Positions 26,203-35,455 of a DNA stretch of 64,000 bases are shown here, piece by piece. Position 1 is the stretch's first letter; every line of letters begins with the position of its first letter. A program made the position numbers and the translations under genes. The DNA lies in assembly GCF_040566555.1 (NCBI RefSeq), contig NZ_JBEWYP010000003.1:372001-436000 (forward strand), written 5' to 3'. This DNA is from Sediminicola sp040566555 (GTDB lineage: Bacteria; Bacteroidota; Bacteroidia; Flavobacteriales; Flavobacteriaceae). The notes below the pieces were generated by a model. It did no database searches and was not told the origin of the DNA. It saw nothing but the letters and a program-made list of their open reading frames with translations.

Positions 26203-28161
26203 TTTAAAATTGAACCAAAAACGAACGCCATCCGCAGTTTTGTCGATATTTAAAGTAGATTGTAATTGGTTCACCAAGCGATTCATTAATCGAATCCCCA
26301 TGGAAGAACTGGTACGTTCATCTGTATCCTCAGGTAAGCCAATCCCATTATCTGTATATTCAAAATATCCTTGATCCCCATTTTTGCGAAGATGTATATA
26401 GATTTTTCCATTTTCATCATCGGTAGGGAATGCGTATTTAAAGGAGTTCGACACTAATTCATTTAATATCAAACCAAAAGGAATGGCCCTATCAATATCC
26501 AACTCTGTACCTTCTGCGTCGATGGTGATGTTAATATTATGCCCTCCTTTTTTATACACAGATTGAATGCTGTTGATTAAGCTTTCAATGTATCCCTGCA
26601 TCTCAATAACGGACAAATCGTCGTTCTGATATAGCTTTTGGTGGATCAATGCCATGGCCTTAACCCGACTTTTACCTTCCTCCAATGCCTCAATAGCTGC
26701 CTTGCTCCTAGTATTTTTTGTTTGAAGGCTCAATAAACTAGAGACCATTTGAAGGTTGTTCTTCACCCTATGGTGTATTTCTTTAAGGAGTGAATCTTTT
26801 TCCACCAATGAAGCTTCTATTATATATTTCTGTTCGGCTATTAAACGTTGTGTCTTAATACTTTTGAGGTAGGCATAAACCAATCCTGCAAAACCCAATA
26901 ATGTAAAAATTAAAGAGATAAAAACAAGACTGATACGCTCGTCTTTAGCTTGTAGATCTAGGCGTGATTTCTCCAACGCCAATTTTTGTTCCTGCATTTG
27001 ATTCCTACTGTTCTCCAAATCCTGGCTTGTCAATGCCGCCAATTGCTGGGTGCGCAAAGCAGATTCATAAACATTTATGGAATCCCGGATCCGTACATTT
27101 TTCTTTAGATAAAAAGAGGCATTTCTATAATCCTGTATTTTGTCATAATAGGTTGCTAAGGCCCTATTTTTCTTCAATATGTTCTCAATCTTTCTAGGCT
27201 TAAGATCTGCCTTGAGATACTGCCTGGCCTTTTCATAATTACCCAACTGTAAGTGACATTCTGCTAGCTCTAGCGTGTTCTCAACAACATCTGAAGAGAA
27301 TTTTCCTTTATTGAATTCTTTAATTGTAATTATACTACCTTCTAACCATGGTATTGCCTCATTATATTGCCTTAATTGGGCGTAGCATCTACCAATATTG
27401 CCCTCAATGATTCCCTTGAGGTAATTGGCCTCTACAATTTCCTTTTCCGTTCTAATATTGGTAATATCATTCAGGAAGATGTCAATATGCCCTTTGGCTT
27501 CCTTGAATTTTGATAATGCCACGGAAGATGAATTATCCAAACGCAAATAATTACCTATGTTGTTGTGATACTTGGCAAGGGAGTAATGATCATCCTCACT
27601 AATGGTTTTCATGACTTCCATGATATAGTCCTGCATGGCTTTCCTTGGTAGTCCAAGGTTGGCATAAATATCATAGGTAGCCACACTTTTACTTAGTCCA
27701 ATTGCCTTTTTTTCCTTTCGGATTTCCAATTGCTTATCATACATCTGTAGACGGGCATAATTGTAATCCATCAGGTCCAAGAGAATACTTTTAGTATTTA
27801 GATCTAAGGAACCCTTCTTTTTATATAACTCGTTGGCAATGGCCACACTTTTGTCATAATCTCCCAGATCGTGATATATTTGGGACTGCATTATCTTATA
27901 CTTTCTAATGCTGATGGAATCTTTATCATTTTGTGCCTCAATCAGATCCAATTGAACGGCATCCAACCAATCATACGCCGAATTCTCGTTGTATCTATTT
28001 GGAGAATCATAAAAGAAATTGAATTTATCGGAGGCACCATCTTTTATCTTAAATTTCCTAAGGGTACTGTCCTCCTTGGTGATGGATTGCGCATGTACCA
28101 CGCCTGAACCTAGGTGAAATATAAAAAAGATAATAAATATGTTGAAAAGCAACCTAACCAT
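26200..28161 (-). CDS. TPR-containing sensor histidine kinase (HisKA_2 type)
   Basis: The 653-residue protein has a signal peptide or first membrane helix (1-24). A periplasmic TPR array follows (about 60-370, for example AIANELYKKKG and YNEAIPWLEGSI), then a coiled coil (about 370-405). One membrane helix (about 407-428) leads to a kinase core. The phospho-acceptor His463 lies in KEIHHRVKNNLQMVSSLLSL, typical of HisKA_2. The ATPase domain has GLILNELVSNSFKYAF, TDNGIGLP and SSMGIRLMNRLV. It probably phosphorylates the LytTR regulator encoded upstream on the same strand. Sensing through periplasmic TPRs is common in Bacteroidota; the signal is unknown. Confidence 0.92.
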   Translation of the reverse strand: MVRLLFNIFIIFFIFHLGSGVVHAQSITKEDSTLRKFKIKDGASDKFNFFYDSPNRYNENSAYDWLDAVQLDLIEAQNDKDSISIRKYKIMQSQIYHDLGDYDKSVAIANELYKKKGSLDLNTKSILLDLMDYNYARLQMYDKQLEIRKEKKAIGLSKSVATYDIYANLGLPRKAMQDYIMEVMKTISEDDHYSLAKYHNNIGNYLRLDNSSSVALSKFKEAKGHIDIFLNDITNIRTEKEIVEANYLKGIIEGNIGRCYAQLRQYNEAIPWLEGSIITIKEFNKGKFSSDVVENTLELAECHLQLGNYEKARQYLKADLKPRKIENILKKNRALATYYDKIQDYRNASFYLKKNVRIRDSINVYESALRTQQLAALTSQDLENSRNQMQEQKLALEKSRLDLQAKDERISLVFISLIFTLLGFAGLVYAYLKSIKTQRLIAEQKYIIEASLVEKDSLLKEIHHRVKNNLQMVSSLLSLQTKNTRSKAAIEALEEGKSRVKAMALIHQKLYQNDDLSVIEMQGYIESLINSIQSVYKKGGHNINITIDAEGTELDIDRAIPFGLILNELVSNSFKYAFPTDDENGKIYIHLRKNGDQGYFEYTDNGIGLPEDTDERTSSSMGIRLMNRLVNQLQSTLNIDKTADGVRFWFNFK

Positions 28162-28754
28162 AATATGCCTGGGAATATAATTATATTAATTGTTTCTAAG
28201 GTAACATCCCTTTGAGAATTGAACCATAAGTCGTTAAAAAAGGTAAACGATTTATATGCCAAAAATAACGTTATAAAATGTCAACTGTGAAATTTTGTTG
28301 ATAATAGATTTCAGTATTTGGAATTATTTCTCCCATCCTGATCCCTATGTCTTCAAAACTTATTCTGTCAATATATATTGCCATATTTAAGAGGCAATGC
28401 TATAATGTTTCCTTTTCATCACTTTTATTTGTTGAAATAAAAGTAACTAAAAAGGCCGTACATAAGATGCACAGCCTTTTAGGAACACTATATATGAAAA
28501 TGATAAGATTTGGGTCTCTTTCAATTACACTTCAAATATATTCGGTTCCTTCCTATCTGCCATATTATTGTTGTATAACCACCTAGAATTGTTGTGAAAA
28601 AGACAATTAAAATTTGAGGGTGCATTTCATCGAAGAAATCGGTCTATTGTTTAGCTAAAAAATAGAAAAGAGTGTTTTGAGAAATGAGAAAACAAAAAAA
28701 CCATTCAACGCTCCTGCATTGAATGGTTTTCTATATTAATTCATTTCTCTCTCT
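28162..28754. other. 593-bp intergenic gap between kinase and regulator genes
   Basis: No convincing gene is seen. It holds a hairpin at 28447-28482 (CTAAAAAGGC pairing with GCCTTTTAG, one bulged A, further G-T-A-C/G-C-A-C pairs inside) and the terminator listed separately near 28700. A plus-strand frame at 28347-28586 lacks any start context and recognisable motif. An unrecognised small RNA or the long leader of the kinase mRNA is possible. Confidence 0.5.
28697..28730 (-). terminator. Terminator of the LytTR regulator gene
   Basis: AAAACCATTCAA (28697-28708) pairs with TTGAATGGTTTT (28719-28730) around a 10-nt loop. On the minus strand it follows the stop at 28755 and ends in a U-run. Confidence 0.85.
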
Positions 28755-29507
28755 CTAAGAATTCATTGCAGAAATAATGAATTCCTTAAACTCTTTGGAG
28801 ATTGGGATTAGTGTGTTGTTGATCATAATATCTTTGGAATTGATGGCGTCAATATGATCTACATTCACAATGTATGATTTATGTGCCCTATAAAATTTGT
28901 TCTGTGGCAACTTTTCCAAATAATCCTTTAAAGGGGATCTTACCAAAAACTTTTTATCTACAGTATTCACTTCCAAATAAACATTATCGGCCTTGATAAA
29001 TTGAATATCGCCAAATTGTATTCTGTAATACAAATGCTGTTTTTTAACGAAAATTGAATCCTTAAGGACAGAATTGGACATTAATTTTTCTTCCCCATCC
29101 TCTGCGTTCGCATTATCTCCTTTTTCGGAATAATTGAAGCTAGAAAGTGCAATCTCTATAGAAGTGTAAAGGTCTTGCTGCTCGAAAGGTTTTACCAAAT
29201 ATCCATTTGGTTTAACAGTTTTTGCATTTTCGACTGTTGCCCTGTCCGAGTTGGAGGTAACAAATATAAAAGGAATGTTATAATTGTCCCTGATGTGCTT
29301 TCCGAGATCTATTCCGGTTTTATCAGAAGCTAGAATAATATCAATTAATACAAGATCTACCTGATTGTTTTTTAGTACTTCCACTGCCTGTTCATAGACA
29401 ATCACATTGTCTACAATCTCATAGCCAATCTCTTCTAACATCGACTGCATGTCATCTGCAATGATGACGTTATCCTCTACTATAAGAATCTTAATTGGTT
29501 GTTCCAA
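28755..29507 (-). CDS. LytTR-family response regulator
   Basis: The 250-residue protein has a receiver domain (about 5-120) with acidic EDN at 11-13, phospho-acceptor Asp56 in VLIDIIL, a Thr/Ser switch in FVTSNSD and Lys in YLVKPFEQQ. A linker rich in Asp/Asn/Glu follows, then a LytTR DNA-binding domain (about 150-250) with IQFIKADNVYLEVNT and FYRAHKSYIVNVDHI. It is the likely partner of the TPR histidine kinase downstream. A terminator closes the gene, so the two are probably transcribed separately. The target promoters are unknown. Confidence 0.93.
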   Translation of the reverse strand: MEQPIKILIVEDNVIIADDMQSMLEEIGYEIVDNVIVYEQAVEVLKNNQVDLVLIDIILASDKTGIDLGKHIRDNYNIPFIFVTSNSDRATVENAKTVKPNGYLVKPFEQQDLYTSIEIALSSFNYSEKGDNANAEDGEEKLMSNSVLKDSIFVKKQHLYYRIQFGDIQFIKADNVYLEVNTVDKKFLVRSPLKDYLEKLPQNKFYRAHKSYIVNVDHIDAINSKDIMINNTLIPISKEFKEFIISAMNS

Positions 29508-29535
29508 ATTGAGTGTGGTTTGATTGTTAACTGAT

Positions 29536-29543
29536 CAAATTTA
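29536..29543 (-). promoter_or_regulatory. TAnnTTTG box before the LytTR gene
   Basis: TAAATTTG on the minus strand, 28 bp before the ATG at 29507, overlapping the menA stop codon. The nearest TTG is 27 bp upstream, longer than usual. Confidence 0.45.
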
Positions 29544-30449
29544 CGAAAAAATATTAAAAGAAAAATAAAACAATACTGCCAATAAAAAAGTACTGAGAGC
29601 CAACTTTTTCAGTTCAGGATCCAATAAAATATGATCCTGGGTAACAGATACTTTTCTCATGTGAACAAATATGGGCACAAACCCCAGTAAGGGGATGGTA
29701 CTTGTCCAATTAACAAAATTCAAAAAGATAAACCCCCCCATGGTGATGAAGGCCAACAACAATAAAGTGTAGTGGTACCTCTTGCCATTTTGAAATCCCA
29801 TTTGTACGACCAATGTATTTTTTCCCACCTTTTTATCGGATAAGGAGTCCCGTAAATTATTTAAATTCAGTACCCCTACACTTAACAATCCAATGGTAAT
29901 TGCGGGCAATAGGGAATCCGCAGTGATAAATTTGGTGTACAGGAACATACAACCAAGAACACCCAAAAGTCCAAAAAACAGAAATACAAATAAATCTCCC
30001 AAACCTCTATAACCATAAGCCGAGGTGCCTACTGTATATTTTATGGCTGCCCATATACTTGCTGCCCCTAATACAAGGAATAAAATGATATACCCATAAT
30101 TTTGGATTCCAAAAGCAACGAATACCAATACGAGAACCAGTAATACGTTTATTATAATGCTCAATACAATCCCAAACTTGAGTTCTTCTCTAGTCAACAA
30201 ACCACTTTGAAGTGCTCTTTTTGGACCAATCCGGTCCTCATTATCAGTTCCTTTTACTCCATCGCCATAATCATTGGCGAAATTTGAGGTTACTTGAAAC
30301 CCAATGGTCGTCATCAATGCCAATACAAAAATGACATAGTTGATATACCCATAAAAACCTGCCAGAGCGGTTCCTACAATAATACCTGATAAAGAGAGTG
30401 GAAGTGTTCTTAGTCTCGCGGCATTCAGCCACGCCTTAGTTTTGGACAA
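29541..30449 (-). CDS. menA: 1,4-Dihydroxy-2-naphthoate polyprenyltransferase
   Basis: This 302-residue UbiA-superfamily membrane enzyme has about nine helices. It attaches the polyprenyl tail to DHNA, the step that moves menaquinone synthesis into the membrane. The first Asp-rich motif is NFANDYGDGVKGTDNEDRIG (about 57-76), followed by GPKRALQSG. The second is LNNLRDSLSDKKVGKNTL (about 195-212). The start follows the SPOR-like gene by 2 bp, so the two are co-transcribed. Presence of menA, menC, menD, menE and menF shows the classical, not the futalosine, pathway. Confidence 0.94.
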   Translation of the reverse strand: MSKTKAWLNAARLRTLPLSLSGIIVGTALAGFYGYINYVIFVLALMTTIGFQVTSNFANDYGDGVKGTDNEDRIGPKRALQSGLLTREELKFGIVLSIIINVLLVLVLVFVAFGIQNYGYIILFLVLGAASIWAAIKYTVGTSAYGYRGLGDLFVFLFFGLLGVLGCMFLYTKFITADSLLPAITIGLLSVGVLNLNNLRDSLSDKKVGKNTLVVQMGFQNGKRYHYTLLLLAFITMGGFIFLNFVNWTSTIPLLGFVPIFVHMRKVSVTQDHILLDPELKKLALSTFLLAVLFYFSFNIFS

Positions 30450-30451
30450 AA

Positions 30452-31051
30452 TTAATAAGGTTCTTCTATTTTAATTCGTTTACCATCTTGATATGAAGCA
30501 ACAAAAGCATCTGCGAATCCCATTTTCACTAATTGGTACCTAAATGATCTCGCTTCTGCCAAAGATTCAAAATTACCCAAAGAATAGGAATAAAATGGAT
30601 TGGTTTTTACAAGCATGGTATTGGCCAAGGCTTCAGAGGTAAGTGTTAAATTATTGTCTACAAAGGATTTGATCTGTACTGAGTAGATAGTTTCCTTTTC
30701 CAAGAAACTTTTTGCCAAATAAAACTCCTTTACTTCACTTAGTTCCTCATTTTTTCTCTTCAGGTTATCCATCCTGTATTTTATAGCCTCTAGGCTATCG
30801 ATGGACACTAAAAGATTATTTCTGTTTTCGAAGGAAGTAGAACTACTAACACCGGCCGAGAAAGAAGTAATGGCTAAGGCGCCTATAAGAAAAAGACCTG
30901 TAACACCCGCAAGTACATTGCGCTGTATTTTATTTCTTTTAATCTCTTTGTTCTTATATTTTATTTGATCTAGAAGTCGCTCATTTATGATTTGAGCCTT
31001 ATCAATATCCTTGTGCAATTCCAATAAATCGCTTTCCTCTATGAATGGCAT
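30452..31051 (-). CDS. SPOR-like membrane protein
   Basis: The 199-residue protein has a charged cytoplasmic helix (1-45), one membrane helix (about 46-66, NVLAGVTGLFLIGALAITSF), a coiled coil (about 75-115) and a C-terminal domain. The latter has YSVQIKSFVDN...FYSYSLGNFESLAEARSFRYQLVKMGFADAFVASYQDG, the pattern of a SPOR domain (peptidoglycan binding at division sites). The fit is by pattern only, so moderate confidence. It is co-transcribed with menA, an arrangement that may be only positional. Confidence 0.75.
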   Translation of the reverse strand: MPFIEESDLLELHKDIDKAQIINERLLDQIKYKNKEIKRNKIQRNVLAGVTGLFLIGALAITSFSAGVSSSTSFENRNNLLVSIDSLEAIKYRMDNLKRKNEELSEVKEFYLAKSFLEKETIYSVQIKSFVDNNLTLTSEALANTMLVKTNPFYSYSLGNFESLAEARSFRYQLVKMGFADAFVASYQDGKRIKIEEPY

Positions 31052-31124
31052 ATATTTCTTATGTTTTCAGGGGTACGTATGCTTAAATTTAATCAATGTC
31101 TAACAATAACTTGAACTAATATAA

Positions 31125-31132
31125 CAAAAATA
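31125..31132 (-). promoter_or_regulatory. TAnnTTTG box before the SPOR-like/menA operon
   Basis: TATTTTTG on the minus strand, predicted start near 31119, giving a leader of about 68 nt. The nearest TTG is only 12 bp upstream, so the promoter is imperfect. Confidence 0.4.
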
Positions 31133-31230
31133 GCAGATTTTAGTCAAATTAAAAACATATAGCTCCTATAATTAGCAAGTATACAATTGATTTTCATTTA
31201 TTTAATTATGTAAAAGTGAAAATTCCACCT

Positions 31231-32061
31231 TTAAATTAAATAAATTCCATCCTCTTTTATATCAATTTTACGTTCCCTATATAAGGTGCCGATACCCTTT
31301 TTAAAGTTCTTTTTACTTAATTCAAAGGCATATTTAATATCATCTGGATGTGATTTGTCATGAAAGGGCAAAAATCCACCGGCCTTTGTGAGGTGCTCAT
31401 ATATAAGATTGGCTGCTGGCTCCACGCTCTTATAACCTATCGGTTCAAGGGAAACATCAATTTTATTGTCTTCCCGTATGGCCTTCACATAACCCTTCAT
31501 TTGATCTCCCACAGACAGCTTCTTAAATATCTCATTGAGATATACCAGTCCTTTGTGTTTGTTGTTAATGATCACTTCCCAGCCCAAATCGGTGAGTCGG
31601 GTGACAATAAGGTCTACTTCCTCCCAATTATTTACGGTTAACACCTCGTTATCAATGAATTTATCGAGCTTGTTGCTGGCTACAAGGCGTTGTGTTTTAT
31701 CATCCAAATAACAGTAAACAACATAAGATTGTCCGGTCTGCATTTTTGTTCGTTGTTCACTAAATGGTACCAAAAGATGCTTTTCCAAACCCCAGTCCAT
31801 AAAGGCGCCTATATTATTCACCTCAGCAACACGCAACAAATTAAAAGTGTTTCTTATTATGTAGGGTTTAATATTAGTGGTCACTGGTCGCTCTTCATGA
31901 TCCAAATAGCAAAATACAGTGATCTCATCCCCTATCTCATAAATTTCAGGAACATATTTATTGGGCAATAAAACCTCGGTTCCCTCACCATCTCCTAAAA
32001 AAAGTCCAACGCTGGTATCCCTTAAAATTTCCAGTGTATTGTAATTCCCCAACTCAATCAT
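31231..32061 (-). CDS. S1-like RNA-binding protein (CvfB family)
   Basis: The protein has 276 residues from the ATG at 32061. A longer frame beginning with TTG at 32085 starts inside a promoter box and is rejected. It begins MIELGNYNTLEILRDTSVGLFLG and contains S1-like modules: DGEGTEVLLPNKYVPEIYEIGDEI; a second with NNIGAFMDWGLEKHLLVPFSEQ; a third with NNKHKGLVYLNEIFKKLSVGDQM. A winged-helix-like end has LYEHLTKAGGFLPFHDKSHPDDIKYAF. CvfB proteins bind RNA and influence expression in Firmicutes; the role in Bacteroidota is unproven. Confidence 0.88.
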   Translation of the reverse strand: MIELGNYNTLEILRDTSVGLFLGDGEGTEVLLPNKYVPEIYEIGDEITVFCYLDHEERPVTTNIKPYIIRNTFNLLRVAEVNNIGAFMDWGLEKHLLVPFSEQRTKMQTGQSYVVYCYLDDKTQRLVASNKLDKFIDNEVLTVNNWEEVDLIVTRLTDLGWEVIINNKHKGLVYLNEIFKKLSVGDQMKGYVKAIREDNKIDVSLEPIGYKSVEPAANLIYEHLTKAGGFLPFHDKSHPDDIKYAFELSKKNFKKGIGTLYRERKIDIKEDGIYLI

Positions 32062-32082
32062 AAAATAGTATCTACTTTTATG

Positions 32083-32090
32083 CAAAAATA
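32083..32090 (-). promoter_or_regulatory. TAnnTTTG box of the CvfB-like gene
   Basis: TATTTTTG on the minus strand, 21 bp before the ATG at 32061; it contains the spurious TTG start. Confidence 0.55.
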
Positions 32091-32109
32091 CGTTTAAAAA
32101 AACTGCTGT

Positions 32110-32142
32110 AAAAAAAAGCCGCTCTTTTTAAAGAACGGCTTT
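32110..32142 (-). terminator. Terminator after the DUF2853 gene
   Basis: AAAGCCG (32115-32121) pairs with CGGCTTT (32136-32142), extended by TCTTT/AAAGA inside. On the minus strand a U-run follows. It closes the menD-DUF2853 transcript. Confidence 0.85.
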
Positions 32143-32163
32143 AAGTTTTTATAAAAAGAAAGT

Positions 32164-32505
32164 CTATTTATAGACCGATTCTTTTTTGAAATGTTTGGCT
32201 AATAGGTAATAAACTACCGCCCTGTATTTATTTCTTTCCGAAGAACCATATTGTTCCATTACACTTTTAATGCCTTCCATCAATTTTGGGCTATCACTCA
32301 TTCCCAATTTCTTGATCAAGAAGTTATTTTTTACCGTTTCAAGTTCTTTATCATCGGAACCAGAAACTGTTGATGCATCCCTATTGTAAATTGAAGGACC
32401 ACAGCCAATGGTGACCTTGGTCAAAAAATCCATATCTGGAGTTACCCCTATTTTGGTTTTCAAATCTGAAGCATACTTTTCTATTAGCTCGTCTCTTTTA
32501 CTCAT
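32164..32505 (-). CDS. DUF2853-family protein
   Basis: The 113-residue protein is helical and begins MSKRDELIEKYASDLKTKIG. It contains the family pattern D-x-x-x-L-x-K-V-T-I-G-C-G-P-S-I-Y-N-R-D-A and Y-R-A-V-V-Y-Y-L-L. It has no signal peptide, and the function is unknown. It lies 38 bp after menD on the same strand and shares its terminator, so it is probably the second gene of that operon. Many Flavobacteriia keep this gene beside the men genes. Confidence 0.88.
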   Translation of the reverse strand: MSKRDELIEKYASDLKTKIGVTPDMDFLTKVTIGCGPSIYNRDASTVSGSDDKELETVKNNFLIKKLGMSDSPKLMEGIKSVMEQYGSSERNKYRAVVYYLLAKHFKKESVYK

Positions 32506-32543
32506 AATGGTCCTTATTGGTTTAGTTAATTAATAATTCCTTC

Positions 32544-34274
32544 CTAAGATATAAAATCAAAGTAACTAAGCAAAATTTTATTGTTCAATACTCGTGGAGT
32601 TTTAATTTCCAAAAGCTTGGGTTTGTCCGACTTACCAAAAAAAGATGTCAACGCCATATCCAATTCCTTCTCATTTTCTGCCATTTGGTATTCCATTTGA
32701 TACATTTGGCACAAATGTGAAGCATCCATATGATGGACGGTTTCAAAAAAGGTTTCAAAATTCTCCGTATCCTCCTGTCCTGGGAGAATCCTAAAAATTC
32801 CTCCCCCTTCATTGTTTAGTACAATGATCCTAAAATCTGAACGAATGTGATTGTTCCAAAGGGCATTGCTATCATAGAAAAAACTTAAATCTCCAGTGAT
32901 AAAAAGAGTGGGATCTTCATGAACAATTGAGGCTCCTATGGCTGTGGAAGTACTGCCATCTATTCCACTGGTACCTCGATTACAAAAAACATGCAGACTC
33001 GGGTCCAAGTCAAAAAGCTGGGCATATCTAATAGTTGAGCTATTGGCCAATTGCAATTGGTACCCATTGGGAACATTCTTGAAAATATGGTGAAAAGCAA
33101 GCATATCACTAAACGGAATTTGTGCCATATATTCTTGCCGCTTTACTTGATAACCTTTTTTAACGCTGTTCCAAAAACTAAAATAATTGCTAGGCTGTGA
33201 AACAAGTCCACCGTTGAACACTTCAAAAAACTGAATTGGTTGCACCTTAAAATGGTGTGAAAGACAAAAAAAGGTGTTGTTCGCCTTTTTGGGGTCTATA
33301 TGCCAATGATGCTCGGGTGTGAATTTTCTTAAAAAGGCCTTTATTTTTTTGGAAACTATCAGCCCTCCGAAGGTGAGCAGTATTTCGGGCCTCAATTTTT
33401 GGAAAAGCTCTTCCTTATCCTTTGATTTTTCAATTGGGGCTATGATACTGTCTATACTCCCAAAAAAATTAGGATGATGAAGATTGGACGTAGTCTCCGT
33501 GAAAACAATAACCGAAGGGTCATTTGCCACCGAGTCTAATAATTCTTGAACCTCATGGCTTGGATCATGAACCCCAACCAGGATCATTTTTCTTTTAGCT
33601 GTATTCCACAATTTAATAAACTCATCAAGATCCTCAACAAATGGGTTTTCTTGTTCCTTCCTTACCGCACCTATCGTAAGCATCAAGGGCTTTCCTACAA
33701 CACCATAAAGAGGCTCCTCAAAAGGGACATTGATATGAACCGGCATTTTATCCTGAAATGCAATATTCAAGGCTTTTAAGAGCTCCTCTTCGTTGTATCG
33801 TTGAATGGATACTTGTTGGGAACCTTCAGTATCGCCCAGGCCCAGTGGATTTGTATTTCTAATGTCCAACTTTAAATTAGCGGAGTATCCTATATGGTTT
33901 TGAAAAACATTCTCCTGTCTTATGGTCTGTCCGTCCCCAATATCAATTTTATGTGGAGGTCTATCGGCAGTGATAATCACAAGAGGAATATCGCTATAGT
34001 AAGCTTCTGCAATGGCTGGGTAATAATTTAAGAGTGCACTACCTGAAGAACACAACAGGGCTACGGGTTTTTTAGACTGCTGGGCAATGCCCAAGGCAAA
34101 AAAAGCTGCGCAACGTTCATCTACAATACTGTAACAATTGAATGATGGATCTTCAGAAAAACCGATGGTCAATGGTGCATTTCGAGAGCCTGGAGAAATA
34201 ACTATATTATTTATGCCATTTGCCTTGCAATTGTAAACTACAGTCTGTGCCGAGGGTATGCTTGAGTATTTCAT
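32544..34274 (-). CDS. menD: SEPHCHC synthase (2-succinyl-5-enolpyruvyl-6-hydroxy-3-cyclohexene-1-carboxylate synthase)
   Basis: This thiamine-diphosphate enzyme adds succinyl semialdehyde (from 2-oxoglutarate) to isochorismate. It has 576 residues from the ATG at 34274 (MKYSSIPSAQTVVYNC); a TTG three codons earlier lies in the promoter box. N-terminal motifs are NIVISPGSRNAPLTI, the catalytic region VDERCAAFFALGIAQ and SGSALLNYYPAIAEA. C-terminal ThDP-binding motifs are NRGTSGIDGSTSTAIGA and GDLSFFYDSNALWN. Its ATG starts 7 nt after the promoter box, so the mRNA is probably leaderless. It lies downstream of menF but has its own promoter. Confidence 0.95.
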   Translation of the reverse strand: MKYSSIPSAQTVVYNCKANGINNIVISPGSRNAPLTIGFSEDPSFNCYSIVDERCAAFFALGIAQQSKKPVALLCSSGSALLNYYPAIAEAYYSDIPLVIITADRPPHKIDIGDGQTIRQENVFQNHIGYSANLKLDIRNTNPLGLGDTEGSQQVSIQRYNEEELLKALNIAFQDKMPVHINVPFEEPLYGVVGKPLMLTIGAVRKEQENPFVEDLDEFIKLWNTAKRKMILVGVHDPSHEVQELLDSVANDPSVIVFTETTSNLHHPNFFGSIDSIIAPIEKSKDKEELFQKLRPEILLTFGGLIVSKKIKAFLRKFTPEHHWHIDPKKANNTFFCLSHHFKVQPIQFFEVFNGGLVSQPSNYFSFWNSVKKGYQVKRQEYMAQIPFSDMLAFHHIFKNVPNGYQLQLANSSTIRYAQLFDLDPSLHVFCNRGTSGIDGSTSTAIGASIVHEDPTLFITGDLSFFYDSNALWNNHIRSDFRIIVLNNEGGGIFRILPGQEDTENFETFFETVHHMDASHLCQMYQMEYQMAENEKELDMALTSFFGKSDKPKLLEIKTPRVLNNKILLSYFDFIS

Positions 34275-34280
34275 GAATAA

Positions 34281-34312
34281 CAAAAATACAACGGAAGTAG
34301 TTCTTAACCCAA
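34281..34312 (-). promoter_or_regulatory. Promoter of menD
   Basis: On the minus strand TTG (34312-34310) and TATTTTTG (34288-34281) are 21 bp apart. The ATG starts 7 nt after the box, so the transcript should begin at or within 2 nt of the start codon. Confidence 0.75.
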
Positions 34313-34332
34313 TCCTTAAAAGGGTTTACAAT

Positions 34333-35454
34333 CTATTTTTGGATTACTTTTAACATCGTGGCACTTTTGTTTACTGTTTCCTCCCATTCTTGCTCCGGGA
34401 TTGAATCAATGGTTATACCTCCCCCTATGTAAATGGTAGCTGTCTGATCCTCTAATTGCATGGAACGTAAATTGACAAAAAGATCTGTTTTGGTGTGAAT
34501 AGCCCTATAGGCTTTATTTTCTATATTTCTGTTGTTCGACGCTCTAGCTATTTCTTCCTTAAAATTTAGCTCTCCGAGATATCCCGTATAAAATTCCCTA
34601 TTATAATTTTCATTGGCCTTTATAAACAAATAGGCCTCATTTTTTGGCATTCCACCTACAGCCGGAGTAGGATGCAGGACTTTCAGGAGTTTTTTAATAT
34701 CCAAATCCTTCAACCTCCCTGTTATTTTTGTTCTCAAATGCATTAAACTGCCCGCCCGTAGAGATTCGGTCTCTGAAATTTGTAATTGGGTCACCATGCT
34801 CTTTAATACTTCGGTGATGTAATCGGTGACCATGGCTTGTTCCTCTATATCCTTATTTTTCCATTCAGGGTTGGGTTCTCCTTTATAAGGTTGTGTCCCT
34901 GCCAAGGACATGGTTTGAATATTTTTATTTTGGATGCTCACCAATACCTCGGGAGTTGCTCCCAACCACAACCCTACCTTGGGGTGGTACCACATATAAC
35001 AAAAAGCATCTGTATAGGTATTCAATAACTTCAAAAACAATTGGAGGGGCGTACCTTGATATGTGGTCAAAATTTGCCTGGAGAGAACTACTTTTTTAAA
35101 AGTACCCTTCTCAATCTCCTTTATAGCTTTAGATACCAATTGCAGATGAAAATTCCTCCCGTCAAATTCCGATGGGGAATATTCTATTGGAGCTGTGATG
35201 TCCTGGTGGTTATGCTGGGCACTTAAATCAAATTGGGCCTCAACAACCTCTTCTAGTGGGATAAGAACTACATCGTCTTTTTCATCAAAAGGAGCAAAGA
35301 CAAAACCGGTTTCCTTAAAATCGGAACAGTGATGTAATTTGGTATCGGATTGGAAGATCCCCTTTACTAGCTTTTGGCCGGGTTTTCTATAAACAACCAA
35401 AGGCTTTTTTTCCAAAAGCTGTTTTTCAATCTGCTGTAAAAGTTGTTGGAACAT
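34333..35454 (-). CDS. menF: Isochorismate synthase
   Basis: This 373-residue chorismate-utilising enzyme turns chorismate into isochorismate, the first committed step to menaquinone. Conserved motifs are GTFKKVVLSRQ (catalytic Lys), GLWLGATPEVL, MSLAGTQP, HLRTKITGRL, LHPTPAVGGMPK, NREFYTGYLGE and IYIGGGITIDS near the C-terminus. It is short because the N-terminal domain is reduced, as usual in Bacteroidota. It starts 1 bp after the thioesterase gene, an operon. The entC/menF ambiguity is resolved by the men context; no siderophore genes are nearby. Confidence 0.94.
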   Translation of the reverse strand: MFQQLLQQIEKQLLEKKPLVVYRKPGQKLVKGIFQSDTKLHHCSDFKETGFVFAPFDEKDDVVLIPLEEVVEAQFDLSAQHNHQDITAPIEYSPSEFDGRNFHLQLVSKAIKEIEKGTFKKVVLSRQILTTYQGTPLQLFLKLLNTYTDAFCYMWYHPKVGLWLGATPEVLVSIQNKNIQTMSLAGTQPYKGEPNPEWKNKDIEEQAMVTDYITEVLKSMVTQLQISETESLRAGSLMHLRTKITGRLKDLDIKKLLKVLHPTPAVGGMPKNEAYLFIKANENYNREFYTGYLGELNFKEEIARASNNRNIENKAYRAIHTKTDLFVNLRSMQLEDQTATIYIGGGITIDSIPEQEWEETVNKSATMLKVIQK

Positions 35455-35455
35455 A

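Noticed and set aside
28347..28586. A 79-residue plus-strand frame in the gap between kinase and regulator genes
   Set aside because: No promoter box, no recognisable motif, composition unlike the neighbours (Cys/Tyr-rich, scattered), and it runs through a hairpin.
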